DNA of 30,720 bases from DATGSL01 sp964645585 (GTDB taxonomy: Bacteria; Verrucomicrobiota; Verrucomicrobiia; Opitutales; T3Sed10-336), in assembly GCA_964645585.1 (NCBI GenBank), contig CAZYAN010000046.1, positions 1 through 30,720 of the forward strand. Direction: 5' to 3'. The notes beneath the pieces were generated by a model. That model ran no database searches and was not told the DNA's origin. It saw only the letters and a program-made list of their open reading frames with translations. The position numbers and the translations under genes were made by a program. The number at the start of each line of letters is the position of its first letter. Position 1 is the stretch's first letter. This document shows positions 1 to 8,229 of the stretch, piece by piece.

Positions 1-170
1 GGCGCTAATATACATCACCATGATTAGGCTCATGACACGCCGAGTTGCATGAATCGGGATTTATTAGACAGCCTCTGAGACGTTTGCTCAGGACAAGTCG
101 CGGTCTTCGTCAAACGTGATCAGGCGCGGTCGAACGCGGCGTCGTGGAACGGAAAAGGAAACGACCACGT
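1..170 (-). pseudogene. Remnant of an HNH-type endonuclease (C-terminal scrap)
   Basis: On the minus strand, from about 150 down to 65, three frames joined by two single-base shifts (near 122 and near 91) read FHDAAFDRA, LITFDEDRDL and LSKRLRGCL. This resembles the end of the HNH motif of predicted restriction endonucleases (pattern LHDxAFDRGLITxDxDxxLxxSxxL). Nothing upstream of the FHDAAFDR block on the same strand continues the domain, so only the last part of the HNH fold survives. The coding signal fades after about position 67, where a TTATTAGACAGCC-like sequence begins, which could be the edge of a mobile element. The gene is certainly not functional as read. Family assignment is from memory of the motif. 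Confidence 0.45.
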
Positions 171-175
171 CGGCC

Positions 176-192
176 GCGGTTTAAAAGACCGC
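176..192 (-). terminator. Weak hairpin just downstream of the HNH pseudogene
   Basis: A 5-bp perfect stem GCGGT/ACCGC with a 7-base A/T-rich loop lies 4 bases past the restored HNH stop codon on the minus strand. There is no clear T-run, so terminator function is only a suggestion. Confidence 0.25.
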
Positions 193-195
193 TCA

Positions 196-1110
196 TCATG
201 CCTGTCGAAACCGCTCAAACCGCTCGGCGAGGAACTCGCGTGAAGGACGGAAGGATTCAAGACGGGGGAGCCGTATCTTCATTCCCTCGAGTGCCTTAAG
301 TCCCTTCAAGCAACGGGCCGTCCTCGATACGGAGAATCTCCCGGTTCAGATGGACTACACCATCGGGATCTATGCCGAGAATGTTGGAATCGTAGGCGGA
401 GTGATGGAGCCTCGACATGCAGATTCCATTGGAAACCGTGGGATGGCCGCGCTCATCTCGATCCGGCAGGATGTGAACCGCATCGAGTAGCGGCACCACG
501 GGAAACTGCGTCAGCGCGCAGCGATGTTCGTAGGCATTGAGAACCTGGAGCCTAAATGCGGATTGGTGGAGGCGCGCTTTCACTTCCTGCGTCCGATAGC
601 GACGCAGAATCGGCTCAGCTACGATCATGTCGTCCGCATCCAGATTTCGATCATCTGCTGTGGCTGCGACCAACGCTTCTAAGCGGTGCCGATCGATACT
701 GACGATGTATACCGGATAGATGGCTTGATAGGTAGCGTCCGCGAGCCCGTAGAAATAGATGATCGGGATCTTTTCTTCCCATGCTCTCCGCAGCATCCGG
801 TTGTAGTGGTTATCTGGATCATCGCCTTGGAACTTGTAGTGAAAGACGCCCTCGCCGGACGCCAGGTCCTCGTAGGCGGCTTCCCTTCCAGGACGCGACG
901 GACGACTGGTTCTTAAGCTTAGGGGAGCCCGTCGTTCAGAATCGCCGGCTTGAAAACCCCCACTGCCCTGTTGGCAAAACGCACTCGGTGGCCATTGAAC
1001 TCAAACCCCGCACTAATGCTTTGCCAGGAAAGGATCTCGCCTTGGCGCTGCACAAGTCGATCAAGCGCTTTGAAAGCGGCGGTTCGAATCGCGAAATCCG
1101 ACGATGACAC
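196..1110 (-). pseudogene. HNH restriction-type endonuclease, broken by two frameshifts
   Basis: Three minus-strand frames join into one protein of about 300 residues. The N-terminal part runs from a GTG at 1110 (VSSSDFAIRTAAF) through GFEFNGHRVRFANR to GVFKPAILNDG. Adding one base in the C-run at 928-930 leads into APLSLRTS, GEGVFHYKFQGDDPD and the HNH core, LLDAVHILPDRDERG followed by NGICMSRLHHSAYDS. Removing one base at about 301 restores the conserved tail LKALEGMKIRLPR to FLAERFERFRQA, ending at a TGA at 196-198. This matches the architecture of predicted HNH_2 restriction endonucleases, which cut DNA in restriction or other defence settings. Both repairs recover family-like sequence, so the gene was one unit. 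Read literally, it is split into non-functional pieces. True decay and draft indels cannot be separated here. The start is uncertain, since no convincing ribosome site precedes the GTG. Confidence 0.75.
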
Positions 1111-1167
1111 ACAGTGAAACTGCGAGGGATTCTTTTTTTCGGCAAGAACAGAAGGAGCCATTCTGAA

Positions 1168-1472
1168 TTGATCAATTTGCCGATTACTCCGGGAAAGAGC
1201 CTGAAAAGGATTATCTGGAGCCGGGGCTTTCGCGGAATGCGCTCGCACGGGCGACAGGCGTTTCGCCGCGGTCGATTAATGAGATCGTTCTCGGACGTCG
1301 GCCGATCACCGCGCCAATGTCGATCCGGCTGGGGGCTTACTTTCGACAAGATCCCCGATTTTGGGTGAACATTCAGACTGAGTGCGATCTGCACTGCGCT
1401 CTCCGCGAAGAAATGAAATTGGCCTCGGGGATCATTTCTTGTCCGGCTGCTTCCAGTCACTCATCTGTATAA
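1168..1472 (+). pseudogene. higA: HigA-like antitoxin (XRE HTH), frameshifted
   Basis: The plus strand reads LINLPITPGK in one frame. After a shift of one base at about 1192-1200 it reads KDYLEPGLSRNALARATGV, then SPRSINEIVLGRRPITAPMS, then IRLGAYFRQDPRFWVNIQTE and CDLHCALREEMKLAS. This is the classic HigA/VapI antitoxin pattern: PGE..L..FL.PLGLS, a helix-turn-helix, INEIVxGRRxIT and FWxNLQxxYDL. HigA represses its own operon and neutralises the HigB mRNA interferase. No higB is visible upstream, where the HNH pseudogene lies head to head, so this is an orphan. The last residues come from an intergenic repeat that begins near 1446, which suggests the 3' end was replaced. The chosen start is the TTG at 1168; the true start is unknown. 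Confidence 0.75.
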
Positions 1473-1494
1473 CAAAGCCGCCGGATGTTGCTGC
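1446..1494 (+). repeat. Palindromic intergenic repeat, copy 1 (diverged)
   Basis: The stretch GCTGCTTCC, then TCATCTGTATAACAAAGCCG, aligns with GCGGCTTCC, then TCATCCGCATAACAAAAGCG, at 9583-9620. The palindromic part that follows is decayed here. It overlaps the 3' end of the HigA remnant. Confidence 0.5.
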
Positions 1495-1783
1495 ATGTGC
1501 CTTTCAAGTCTCATGACCAACCGCGATGGGTGCAAAGACAGGCCTAGGCAAGTTCATCGTTCGCAGGCATATGCCGCGACTATACTCAAGCGAGAATCGC
1601 TGTAAGGAACAACGAATAGGCATGAATAAACGCGAATCCTCAAAATGATAATGTGCTATATTTCCGAAGTTTATTCCGTAATTTTAAACGATGTATCCTT
1701 CGAAGTTTTCCGAGCAGGGGTCTGTTGTGCCCTGTCGCGAACCTTATGCTTTCTTATTGTTTCGGCCGAACAATGTCGCCCTC

Positions 1784-1823
1784 CTCTTTGCGATCTTTAT
1801 GCCCTTTGTGGTTGATCCTCTCC
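1784..1823 (-). repeat. HKGHKE-type intergenic repeat
   Basis: The plus strand reads CTCTTTGCGATCTTTATGCC followed by CTTTGTGGTTGATCC. Its complement translates in one frame as NHKGHKDRKEE. This signature is often miscalled as a peptide in Verrucomicrobiota and Planctomycetes genomes, and I treat it as a non-coding dispersed repeat. Confidence 0.5.
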
Positions 1824-1826
1824 CAG

Positions 1827-1843
1827 CAGCTCCCGGGGAGCTG
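1827..1843 (-). terminator. Hairpin after the SbcC-like gene
   Basis: CAGCTCCC and GGGAGCTG are perfectly complementary, separated by one base; in practice the stem is 6-7 bp with a small loop. It lies 15 bases past the ATPase stop in the direction of transcription. No T-run follows, so it may stabilise the 3' end or terminate weakly. Confidence 0.35.
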
Positions 1844-1857
1844 CATCGGCGAATCGA

Positions 1858-4800
1858 TCAGTTCAGGGAGGATTCGGTGAGGTCGTCGGGCAGGGAGACA
1901 CTTCCTCCGCGGCCGCGGCCGGAGTTGATTTTTCCGCTGGCGAGGAGGTCTTCTTTGACGGCGTTGTAGGTGGTGTCGTCCCAGCCGAGGGTGGCATTGA
2001 GGGTTTGGTTGCCGGCTTTTCCTCCGGCCGTTTGCAGGGCGGCGAGGAATTGCTGTCGTTGTTTTTCGGTGACCCATGACGCAGTCGATTCTCGCCCGGA
2101 GCTGGCTGACGGCATGGAATCAGACGCATCGGTTCCGGATGCAACAGCGTCTATGGCAGAAATCATGCCGGGCGAGAAACCGGGTGCGTCCAGCGCGATC
2201 TGGCGGGCGCCGAGCGTGGTGTAATCGGTCGGCGTGCAGGTGAGAACGATCACTTGAAGGCCGCGGCCCGCGGCGCGGTCGAGCATGCGTTGCAGTTTTT
2301 CCAGACGGTCCGGATCGGACCAGGTGAAGGCGTCGTCAAAGACAACCGGAAGTCCTTCTCCCGACTCGGAGGCGAGCACTTCGGCGATGGCGAGACGGAT
2401 GGCGGCGGCCACCTGTTCTCGGGCGCCGCCGCTGAGGGCGGCAAAGGGGAAAGCGGGACCGCCTTGCGCGCGGATAAAACGGATGGATCCGAAGCGGCCT
2501 TCGTCCATGCTGACGGTTGCTTTCGCGCCCCGACCGAAGATGCATTCGAGGTAGCCGGAAATTTTTTCAATCAGCGGCTGGGTAAAATGCTCTTCCAGCT
2601 TCGACTGTTCCTCGGAGAAGAGATCGTCCAGCAGCCGGATGGCATCGGCCTTGCGTGCGATACTGTCGCGGCGCTCCCGCGCCGCTTCCATGCGGGCCGC
2701 GGCCAGTTCGAGATCGGCCTGCGGATCGCCCGTGCCGGAAAAGCGCAGTTTTTCCGCTGCCAAGCCGCGTTTGATCCGCGCATTCTGGAGGACGGTTTCC
2801 GTTCCGGTCAGCGCGCGTTCCTGCCGAATCTGGTCCGCAACCAGCAAATCCGGCTGCATGGCGGCCACTTCCTTTCTTGTAGCCGCAAGCGCCTCCTCGA
2901 CAGCGGCCTTGGCTGAGCGCGCGGAGGCAAGGGCCTTTTCCCGGGCGACATCGTCGCCGTGGTTCTCCACCAGCAAGCGGAGTTGCGCCGTTGCGGCCTC
3001 CAGTTCCCGCGACTCCGTTTCGAGTGCGGCTTGTTCCGCGGCAAGCTTCGCCTCCGCCTCGCGTAAAGCTGCGGCGCACGCGTCGCGCTCACCGAGAACC
3101 TCCTTCTCTTTTTGTTCCGCCTGCTCCACCCGCGCCCGTTCCTCACTTTCGCGGCTCCTCGCCTCTTCCTCATCGTTCGGCGCTTCTTCGGCCGTCAGCG
3201 TCTCCTTGCGGCGGGCGACCTCTGTTTCGACTTTGGCAAGTTCTCCCTCAGCGGTCGCGAAATCACGGTGAAGCTTATCGAGGTCGGCTTCTTCCAGCGC
3301 CTTGCCTTTCGCTTCGAGACGCGCTTCGAGATCGCCGCGTTTGAAAAGAATCTCCGATGCCTCGGAAACAGAAGAAACTCCGAGGCGCTTGATCGCGTCG
3401 GCGAACGCTTCCCGCGTCTCGCGCACCCGCTCCCGCGCGGCGGCAAGACTGTCCCCTCCCCCGGGATGAATTCGCACGCGCACACCGTCGCCGATTTCGA
3501 GGTCGGTTGTTTGCGCGACCGTCACCGACTTTCCTGGAGGGAGAACCTCTCCTCCAAGCCGGACGGCGGTGTCGGCCGCAAGCAGCTCGATTCCGGCCGC
3601 CATGGCTTGCAACGCGGCCTCCGCTTCACGCTGGGCGGTTTCGAGATTTTGCAAGGTCTTCAGATCCTTCGCGCTGACGGCCGGAAGGGCGGCCAATTCG
3701 CGCTGGAGGGCCGCGAACTCCTTTCCCAGCTTGCGAGCCCGATCCTGGGCCCGTTCGAGGTCAGCCAACCGTGCCTTCTTCGCAAAAAATTCGACCCAAG
3801 CGCGGGCGAGTTCGTGGCGGTCGCGCGCCGAGCGGGACGCCTGGACAGCGACGTCGTAAGCGACGGCGGCAGCGGCCGACCGGCGGCGCGTATCGTCCAG
3901 TTCGTCGCTGATTTTCCGTAAAAGTTCCTTGCGCGGAGCGAGCGTCCGCGTCCTTTTCTCGATCTCCTGTCTTCGGGTGCTGATCTGCTCTTCCGCCTTC
4001 TCCAAAGTATCGAGGAGAGCGGACGCGTTCTTCGCATCCGATGCCTGCACGGTTTCCCGCGCGCGAAGTTTTTCCAACTGAGTCAGCTTCGTCCGGGTCT
4101 CTGTCATTTCCTGACGGATACGTTCCAGGGAACGTCCGGCTTCGTCGATCGTTTGTCCGGCGGACGAGAAATCCTCCATTGCCTGCTGCAATTCCGTCAC
4201 GACAGCGGAAGCCCGCCGCCAGGCCTGCTCGGTGTCGGCGACCTCGCGCTCCGCCCGTTCGAGATCGGAGCCGGCCCGAGGCTGGCCGCTTTTAGTGAAT
4301 AATCCGGCGCGCGACTCTTTAAACCCGCTGGCAACCCGGATATCACAGGCGGACTGGGCGACAACCGCTCCGCCCTCCGCTTGCAGGCGCTGAACAAGAT
4401 CGTCGTGCGGCAAGCCGTCGGAATCGCACGGATCTCCGCTGCTGCTGCCCTGCCAAACCCAGAGGTGCGCCCACTGCCGGGCGAGCCGGTTCGTTGCGCC
4501 GTGACCGCCGATAATCTCGTCGACAGCGAGGAGCTCGGCGAGCCGCTGTTCGGCGGCGTCGCCCTGAAGGACCTTGCCATTGGAATCGGACAGCCGCGCG
4601 GTGCCGGTCTGACCGCTGAAACGTTTGAAGAGATGATACTCGCGTCCGCCGGCGACAAACCGGACTTCGACCTCGGGAGGAGCGCCGTGGAGAAGCGAAA
4701 CCATCTGGGTGCGGACCTGGCCCCCGGCGTTGGCCCGGAAGAAAAGCGCGCGATGGATCGCTTCGATCAAGGTGCTTTTGCCCGATTCGTTCGGGCCGCC

Positions 4801-4884
4801 GATCAGCGTAAGGGCGCGGTCGAACTCGACGGTGCGTTCGCGGTGGAGACGGTAATTACGGACGGTGGCGGAGAGAAGGTGCAT
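1858..4884 (-). CDS. SbcC/Rad50-like SMC ATPase with C-terminal winged-helix-like domain
   Basis: This 1008-residue protein is the ATPase partner of the nuclease encoded just upstream, in a presumed Mre11-Rad50-type complex that processes DNA ends and hairpins. Visible features are Walker A GPNESGKST (30-38), long charged Ala/Glu/Arg-rich coiled coils (about 220-780), the ABC signature LSGGAREQ at 817 and Walker B VVFDD at 847-851. Between the coiled-coil arms, instead of the CxxC zinc hook of classical SbcC/Rad50, there is a short beta-rich segment (about 440-490, with VRLGGEVLPPGKSVTV). The last 70 residues, after a Ser-rich linker, read LGWDDTTYNAVKEDLLASGK then GRGRGGSVSL. That is a winged-helix-like DNA-binding pattern not found in standard SbcC. 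The gene starts 45 bases downstream of the nuclease stop, so the two probably form one operon. Identity is firm at family level. Confidence 0.9.
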   Translation of the reverse strand: MHLLSATVRNYRLHRERTVEFDRALTLIGGPNESGKSTLIEAIHRALFFRANAGGQVRTQMVSLLHGAPPEVEVRFVAGGREYHLFKRFSGQTGTARLSDSNGKVLQGDAAEQRLAELLAVDEIIGGHGATNRLARQWAHLWVWQGSSSGDPCDSDGLPHDDLVQRLQAEGGAVVAQSACDIRVASGFKESRAGLFTKSGQPRAGSDLERAEREVADTEQAWRRASAVVTELQQAMEDFSSAGQTIDEAGRSLERIRQEMTETRTKLTQLEKLRARETVQASDAKNASALLDTLEKAEEQISTRRQEIEKRTRTLAPRKELLRKISDELDDTRRRSAAAAVAYDVAVQASRSARDRHELARAWVEFFAKKARLADLERAQDRARKLGKEFAALQRELAALPAVSAKDLKTLQNLETAQREAEAALQAMAAGIELLAADTAVRLGGEVLPPGKSVTVAQTTDLEIGDGVRVRIHPGGGDSLAAARERVRETREAFADAIKRLGVSSVSEASEILFKRGDLEARLEAKGKALEEADLDKLHRDFATAEGELAKVETEVARRKETLTAEEAPNDEEEARSRESEERARVEQAEQKEKEVLGERDACAAALREAEAKLAAEQAALETESRELEAATAQLRLLVENHGDDVAREKALASARSAKAAVEEALAATRKEVAAMQPDLLVADQIRQERALTGTETVLQNARIKRGLAAEKLRFSGTGDPQADLELAAARMEAARERRDSIARKADAIRLLDDLFSEEQSKLEEHFTQPLIEKISGYLECIFGRGAKATVSMDEGRFGSIRFIRAQGGPAFPFAALSGGAREQVAAAIRLAIAEVLASESGEGLPVVFDDAFTWSDPDRLEKLQRMLDRAAGRGLQVIVLTCTPTDYTTLGARQIALDAPGFSPGMISAIDAVASGTDASDSMPSASSGRESTASWVTEKQRQQFLAALQTAGGKAGNQTLNATLGWDDTTYNAVKEDLLASGKINSGRGRGGSVSLPDDLTESSLN

Positions 4885-4929
4885 GCGGACAAAATCTTCA
4901 GGCGGGTTTCGGGTGTGTCTTTACGGGAG

Positions 4930-6093
4930 TCAGCCGCGAGTGACGGCGGCGTGAAGTTCGCGCAAGGCAATACGAGCGGTCGCGGCATCATTGTCCGAAG
5001 CTTGCGCTTGTTCGAGGAGACGTGCGGCGACACGCGAGACAAGTGGATCCGCGGCGCGCTGTGTGAGCGCGGCGACCTCTTCTTCGGTTGGAGCGATCGC
5101 AACGTCGCTGGACAGCTTCAGGCGCAAAAGGCGCGCCTGGATATGTTCGATGCGCCGCTCCAGTTCGGCCGATGCCTCAATGCCAAGAGAACCGGTCATG
5201 TGAAGGTGGAGGAGGTCTTGATTCGCGCGATTTCCCAACAGGGCTTCCAGTCGGTCGGTGAAGGCGGAGAGGCTCGCGTCGTCGGTAAAATCGAAGGCCA
5301 GATTGTGCCAGCCGAACCGGGCCGTCTGGCGCAAGCTGACCGACGGCGCCGCCCCGCGGCGAAGCTCCACAACGAGGATATTGCCCGCATCGTAATCGCC
5401 GCCCTTGGGGAAACGGTCGAGTTCGGGCGTCCCCGCATACCAGGCTTTTGGGGTAATCTCCTTGGTGCCGTGCCAGTCGCCGAGGGCGATGTAATCGATT
5501 TCCTCTTCGGGCAGCCGCGCCAGGTCGATCCGGTTGGCTGCTCCGGCGGCGCCTTCGTCATCGTCAGATTGACTGATGAAGTCCTGGACGCTCCCGTGGG
5601 CGAGCACGACCCGCGGCTTGTCTGCCGCGGCGGCAAAAGCCTCGCCGGAACGGAGCCAGGCGGTGGTGTCGGCTGCCTCCGCCCGCCGCGAAAGCGGACA
5701 CGGAAAAACGATCGCGCCATCGAGTTCGATCGGCTCGGGCGTGAGGAGGACCCGCAGGTTGGGAGCGGACTCCCGGTGTTCCCGTTGAAAAAACGCCTGC
5801 TCCCAAACGCTGCCGGGGCCGCCATGGTCGTGGTTGCCCGGGATTGCGATCACCGGGATGCCGATCTCGCCGATGGCGCTGCACGCTGAAGCGACCGTTT
5901 CGCGGGACGGGGTCGTTGAATCGAAAAGGTCGCCGGCGACCAGCACGAACGCCGCCCCTTCGTCACGCGCCAGCTTGCCGATCCGCTTGATCGCTTCAAA
6001 CCGCTCCTGCTGGAGGAGGGAACGCTTCTGAATATCGTCGACCCGCGCGAACGGTTTTCCGAGCTGCCAGTCTGCGGTGTGGATGAACTTCAT
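4930..6093 (-). CDS. SbcD/Mre11-like DNA repair exonuclease
   Basis: This 387-residue calcineurin-like metallophosphoesterase is the expected nuclease subunit of the complex with the downstream ATPase. Metal-binding motifs are HTADWQLG (H5, D8), GDLFD (54-58), GNHDH (86-90), AHGS (H166) and GDWHG (205-209). Motif I has Gln where many SbcD proteins have the second metal-ligand His (DWHLG). This DWQLG form recurs in a bacterial subfamily as I recall it, so activity is still likely. Residues about 290-387 form an Arg/Glu-rich C-terminal region that probably contacts the ATPase coiled coils. The ATG at 6093 gives the standard N-terminus MKFIHTAD. No strong ribosome site is seen. Confidence 0.92.
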   Translation of the reverse strand: MKFIHTADWQLGKPFARVDDIQKRSLLQQERFEAIKRIGKLARDEGAAFVLVAGDLFDSTTPSRETVASACSAIGEIGIPVIAIPGNHDHGGPGSVWEQAFFQREHRESAPNLRVLLTPEPIELDGAIVFPCPLSRRAEAADTTAWLRSGEAFAAAADKPRVVLAHGSVQDFISQSDDDEGAAGAANRIDLARLPEEEIDYIALGDWHGTKEITPKAWYAGTPELDRFPKGGDYDAGNILVVELRRGAAPSVSLRQTARFGWHNLAFDFTDDASLSAFTDRLEALLGNRANQDLLHLHMTGSLGIEASAELERRIEHIQARLLRLKLSSDVAIAPTEEEVAALTQRAADPLVSRVAARLLEQAQASDNDAATARIALRELHAAVTRG

Positions 6094-6431
6094 GGGATTT
6101 GCACGGTTTGAGGTTGGAAATGAGCGGCGTTACCAGACCACCGAATCGAGAAAGAAAAGGCAAGATCCGCCCGGGCGTTTCGCGATACGGCGCTTTCCCG
6201 CGGGTAACGAGTAAACGGACCATTGAAACATCCGGGAAGTCTATCAGGAAAGGTCGGACATCCGCGGACCGACTTGGAAACTTTTGCGCGAATTTCGCGG
6301 GATATTCAAAGATTTGAGACGCCCGCCAAAAGGCCGCAAAAACGCGGTGACTGCGCGCGGGTCGAACTTCCCCGCCCATTCGTCGGCAAACCGACGACGC
6401 GCGCGAGCCGGCGTGTGAACGAGCAGACGTT
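6094..6431. other. Intergenic region with one hairpin
   Basis: No gene is supported here. GTCGG (6253-6257) and CCGAC (6269-6273) flank the palindrome TCCGCGGA, forming a possible hairpin downstream of the small minus-strand gene. The region also carries the upstream sequence of the SbcD/SbcC operon. Confidence 0.5.
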
Positions 6432-6626
6432 TTACTTCGAGCGAAGGACCAGACGCTTGCCGTTGATGAAGAGCACCCGGTCGCCTGCACGAAGGCCGGT
6501 GTGCGCCTTCATCTTTTGCGGATCGACCGTGAAATCCTGATCGGGCAAGATGAAGGCGTCCGCGAGCGCACTCGCGCGAGAACGGCAGCGTTTCGCCAAC
6601 CAAGAGAAAAACTGGCTGATTCTCAT
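6432..6626 (-). CDS. Small basic protein of an unnamed family (member A)
   Basis: A 64-residue protein preceded by a good ribosome site (GGGGAG, 9 bases before the ATG). It has a basic amphipathic N-terminus (FFSWLAKRCRSRASALADAF) and a C-terminal part DFTVDPQKM then RAGDRVLFINGKRLVLRSK. The latter aligns with the small protein at 9862-10092 (DLTFDPAKY, then RGDHVIVFSGKRVMIRRK). The shared pattern is D-x-T-x-D-P-x-K, GD-x-V and GKR-x3-R-x-K. I do not recognise the family. The resemblance between two unlinked small frames is the main argument that both are real. It is divergent from the MocR-type regulator. Function is unknown; the predicted short beta strands and basic tail would suit nucleic-acid or membrane-surface binding, but this is speculative. 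Confidence 0.55.
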   Translation of the reverse strand: MRISQFFSWLAKRCRSRASALADAFILPDQDFTVDPQKMKAHTGLRAGDRVLFINGKRLVLRSK

Positions 6627-6777
6627 CGGGCCATTCTCCCCGGTTCGAAAGAAAAAAAGCAGCGGCAGCCGATAAGAAAAACCGTGACAGCAGACGGCTG
6701 TTCAGCGATCTGTACCTGTCAATTTTTTTGCTGGTTGCTCCTGTTATCGTCAGGCGGATCCGCAGTATTCTTTGGTT

Positions 6778-8229
6778 ATGAAAACCGCTCGCGCGAAAGG
6801 CGAATTCACTTACCTCCAGCTGGCGAGGAAGCTCGAGTCCCACATTCAATCCGGAACGTTTCGCTTTGGAGATCGCTTGCCGTCGGTTCGCAGGCTTTGC
6901 CGACAGGAACGCGTCAGCGCCGGAACGGTCACCCAAGCGCTCGCCCTCCTTGAGGCCAGCGGTCAGGTTCTCGCCAAGCCGCGATCGGGCTACTACGTGC
7001 GGTCGCCGGCTGCTCATGGATCCATGGCGATGCCGGCCCCGCCCTATCGCGAACTGGAACCGACGGCGGTCGGCGTCTCCGATACGGTCGCCGAGGTATT
7101 CGGTTCGGCCCGAAGTCCCAACGTCGTTCAACTCGGTGCCGCCCTTCCATCCGCGGAGCTGCTTCCGGCGGACCGGCTTTCCCGCTATTTGGCTTCCGCG
7201 GCCCGCCGGGAGACAAAACAACTCGGGCAGTATGGGTTTTCTTCCGGACACGAGAAGCTCGTTCGGCAGCTTGTGGTGCGGATGAGCGCTTCGGGATGCA
7301 CGGTCGATCCAAATGAAATCACAATCACCGTCGGCGCGATGGAAGGTCTCAATCTCGCGGTCCGGGCCGTCGCTCGCCCGGGTGAAATCGTTGCCGTCGA
7401 GTCGCCCTGCTTCTTTGGAATTCTCGAGGTATTGGAAAGTCTCGGCATCCGCGCGCTTCCCATTCCGTCGTCCTGTGACGATGGGATTAATCTCGAACTG
7501 CTCGAACAAGCGCTGGAAGACTATCCGGTAAAAGCCCTCGTGATGGTGCCGAGTTTCAGCAATCCCAACGGCGCTTGTTTGACCGAGCAGCGGCGCACCA
7601 AGCTCCTGAACCTGCTGGAGGATTACGACGTCCCCCTGATCGAGGACGATGTGTACGGAGAGCTGCAATTTGGACTGGATTGCCCTCGACCGGTTAAATC
7701 GCAAGACACCTCCGGGCTGGTTATCTACTGCGGCTCCTTCTCGAAGTCGCTCGCGCCGGGCTTGCGGATTGGGTGGCTCGCGGCGGGCCGTTACGCGGAA
7801 CGGGTGCGGAGACTGAAGTTTATCAGCTCCGTTTCGACAAGCGGCATCCTTCAGGAAGCGCTGGCCGATTTTCTAAAAAGCGGCGCGATGGACCGGCATC
7901 TCCGAAAACTGCGAGCCGCTTACCGGGACCAGGTGATGCGGACCCGGGAAACCATATTGAGCAGTTTTCCGGAGGGAACCGCCGCAAGTCTTCCGCAAGG
8001 CGCCTTTTATCTTTGGGTCAAGCTTCCCGACGGCGTCGACTCGCTCCAGTTGCACCGCGTCGCTCTCAACCAGGGAATCTCCATCGCGCCCGGACCGATC
8101 TTCAGCCCGAGAGGAGATTTTCGCAATTATCTGCGCGTGAGCTGCGGTCTGATCTGGTCGGAAGAAGTCGAGCAGGCGGTTCGCACGATTGGAGATCTTG
8201 TTCGCGCCAACCTGCGTGTTTCGCTATGA
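6778..8229 (+). CDS. MocR/GntR-family regulator with aminotransferase domain
   Basis: This 483-residue protein joins a GntR-type winged helix (about 8-75: FRFGDRLPSVRRLCRQERVS, GTVTQALALLE, SGYYVRS) to a class I aminotransferase fold that binds PLP and usually acts as the effector sensor. PLP-site features are VGAMEGLNLA (185-194), SNPNG (261-265), IEDDVYGEL (288-296), the Schiff-base lysine K323 in SFSKSLAPG, and R330. MocR proteins control amino-acid, vitamin B6, GABA or transporter genes; the target here is unknown. The ATG at 6778 is used; a TTG six bases upstream is possible. The upstream region has a CTGTACCTGTCAA motif (6710-6722) followed by a T-run, which might be part of an operator. 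The stop overlaps the next start (ATGA), so the cupin gene is translationally coupled and a likely functional partner. Confidence 0.92.
   Translation: MKTARAKGEFTYLQLARKLESHIQSGTFRFGDRLPSVRRLCRQERVSAGTVTQALALLEASGQVLAKPRSGYYVRSPAAHGSMAMPAPPYRELEPTAVGVSDTVAEVFGSARSPNVVQLGAALPSAELLPADRLSRYLASAARRETKQLGQYGFSSGHEKLVRQLVVRMSASGCTVDPNEITITVGAMEGLNLAVRAVARPGEIVAVESPCFFGILEVLESLGIRALPIPSSCDDGINLELLEQALEDYPVKALVMVPSFSNPNGACLTEQRRTKLLNLLEDYDVPLIEDDVYGELQFGLDCPRPVKSQDTSGLVIYCGSFSKSLAPGLRIGWLAAGRYAERVRRLKFISSVSTSGILQEALADFLKSGAMDRHLRKLRAAYRDQVMRTRETILSSFPEGTAASLPQGAFYLWVKLPDGVDSLQLHRVALNQGISIAPGPIFSPRGDFRNYLRVSCGLIWSEEVEQAVRTIGDLVRANLRVSL

Larger units (their letters stand above)
1473..1857. other. AT-rich intergenic region, no gene seen
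   Basis: No reading frame here has protein-like composition. The stretch is richer in A/T than its surroundings, especially about 1610-1760. It holds the end of the palindromic repeat, a short GAATAAACGCGAATCCTC segment (about 1623-1640) that resembles a widespread intergenic repeat type, an HKGHKE-type repeat at 1784-1823 and a hairpin at 1827-1843 next to the ATPase stop codon. Confidence 0.6.

Noticed and set aside
1075..1100. GGTTCGAATC resembling a tRNA T-loop
   Set aside because: No acceptor or anticodon stems can be folded around it, and it lies in the coding start of the HNH pseudogene.
4381..5889. A long open frame of about 500 codons on the plus strand opposite the SbcCD genes
   Set aside because: It is antisense to two genes with full catalytic motifs, and its translation shows no family-like motif; it is an effect of high GC content.
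6244..7704. A 486-codon minus-strand frame across the MocR gene and its upstream region
   Set aside because: Most of it is antisense to the MocR aminotransferase. The only promising part is the separate small gene at 6432-6626, which is in another frame.
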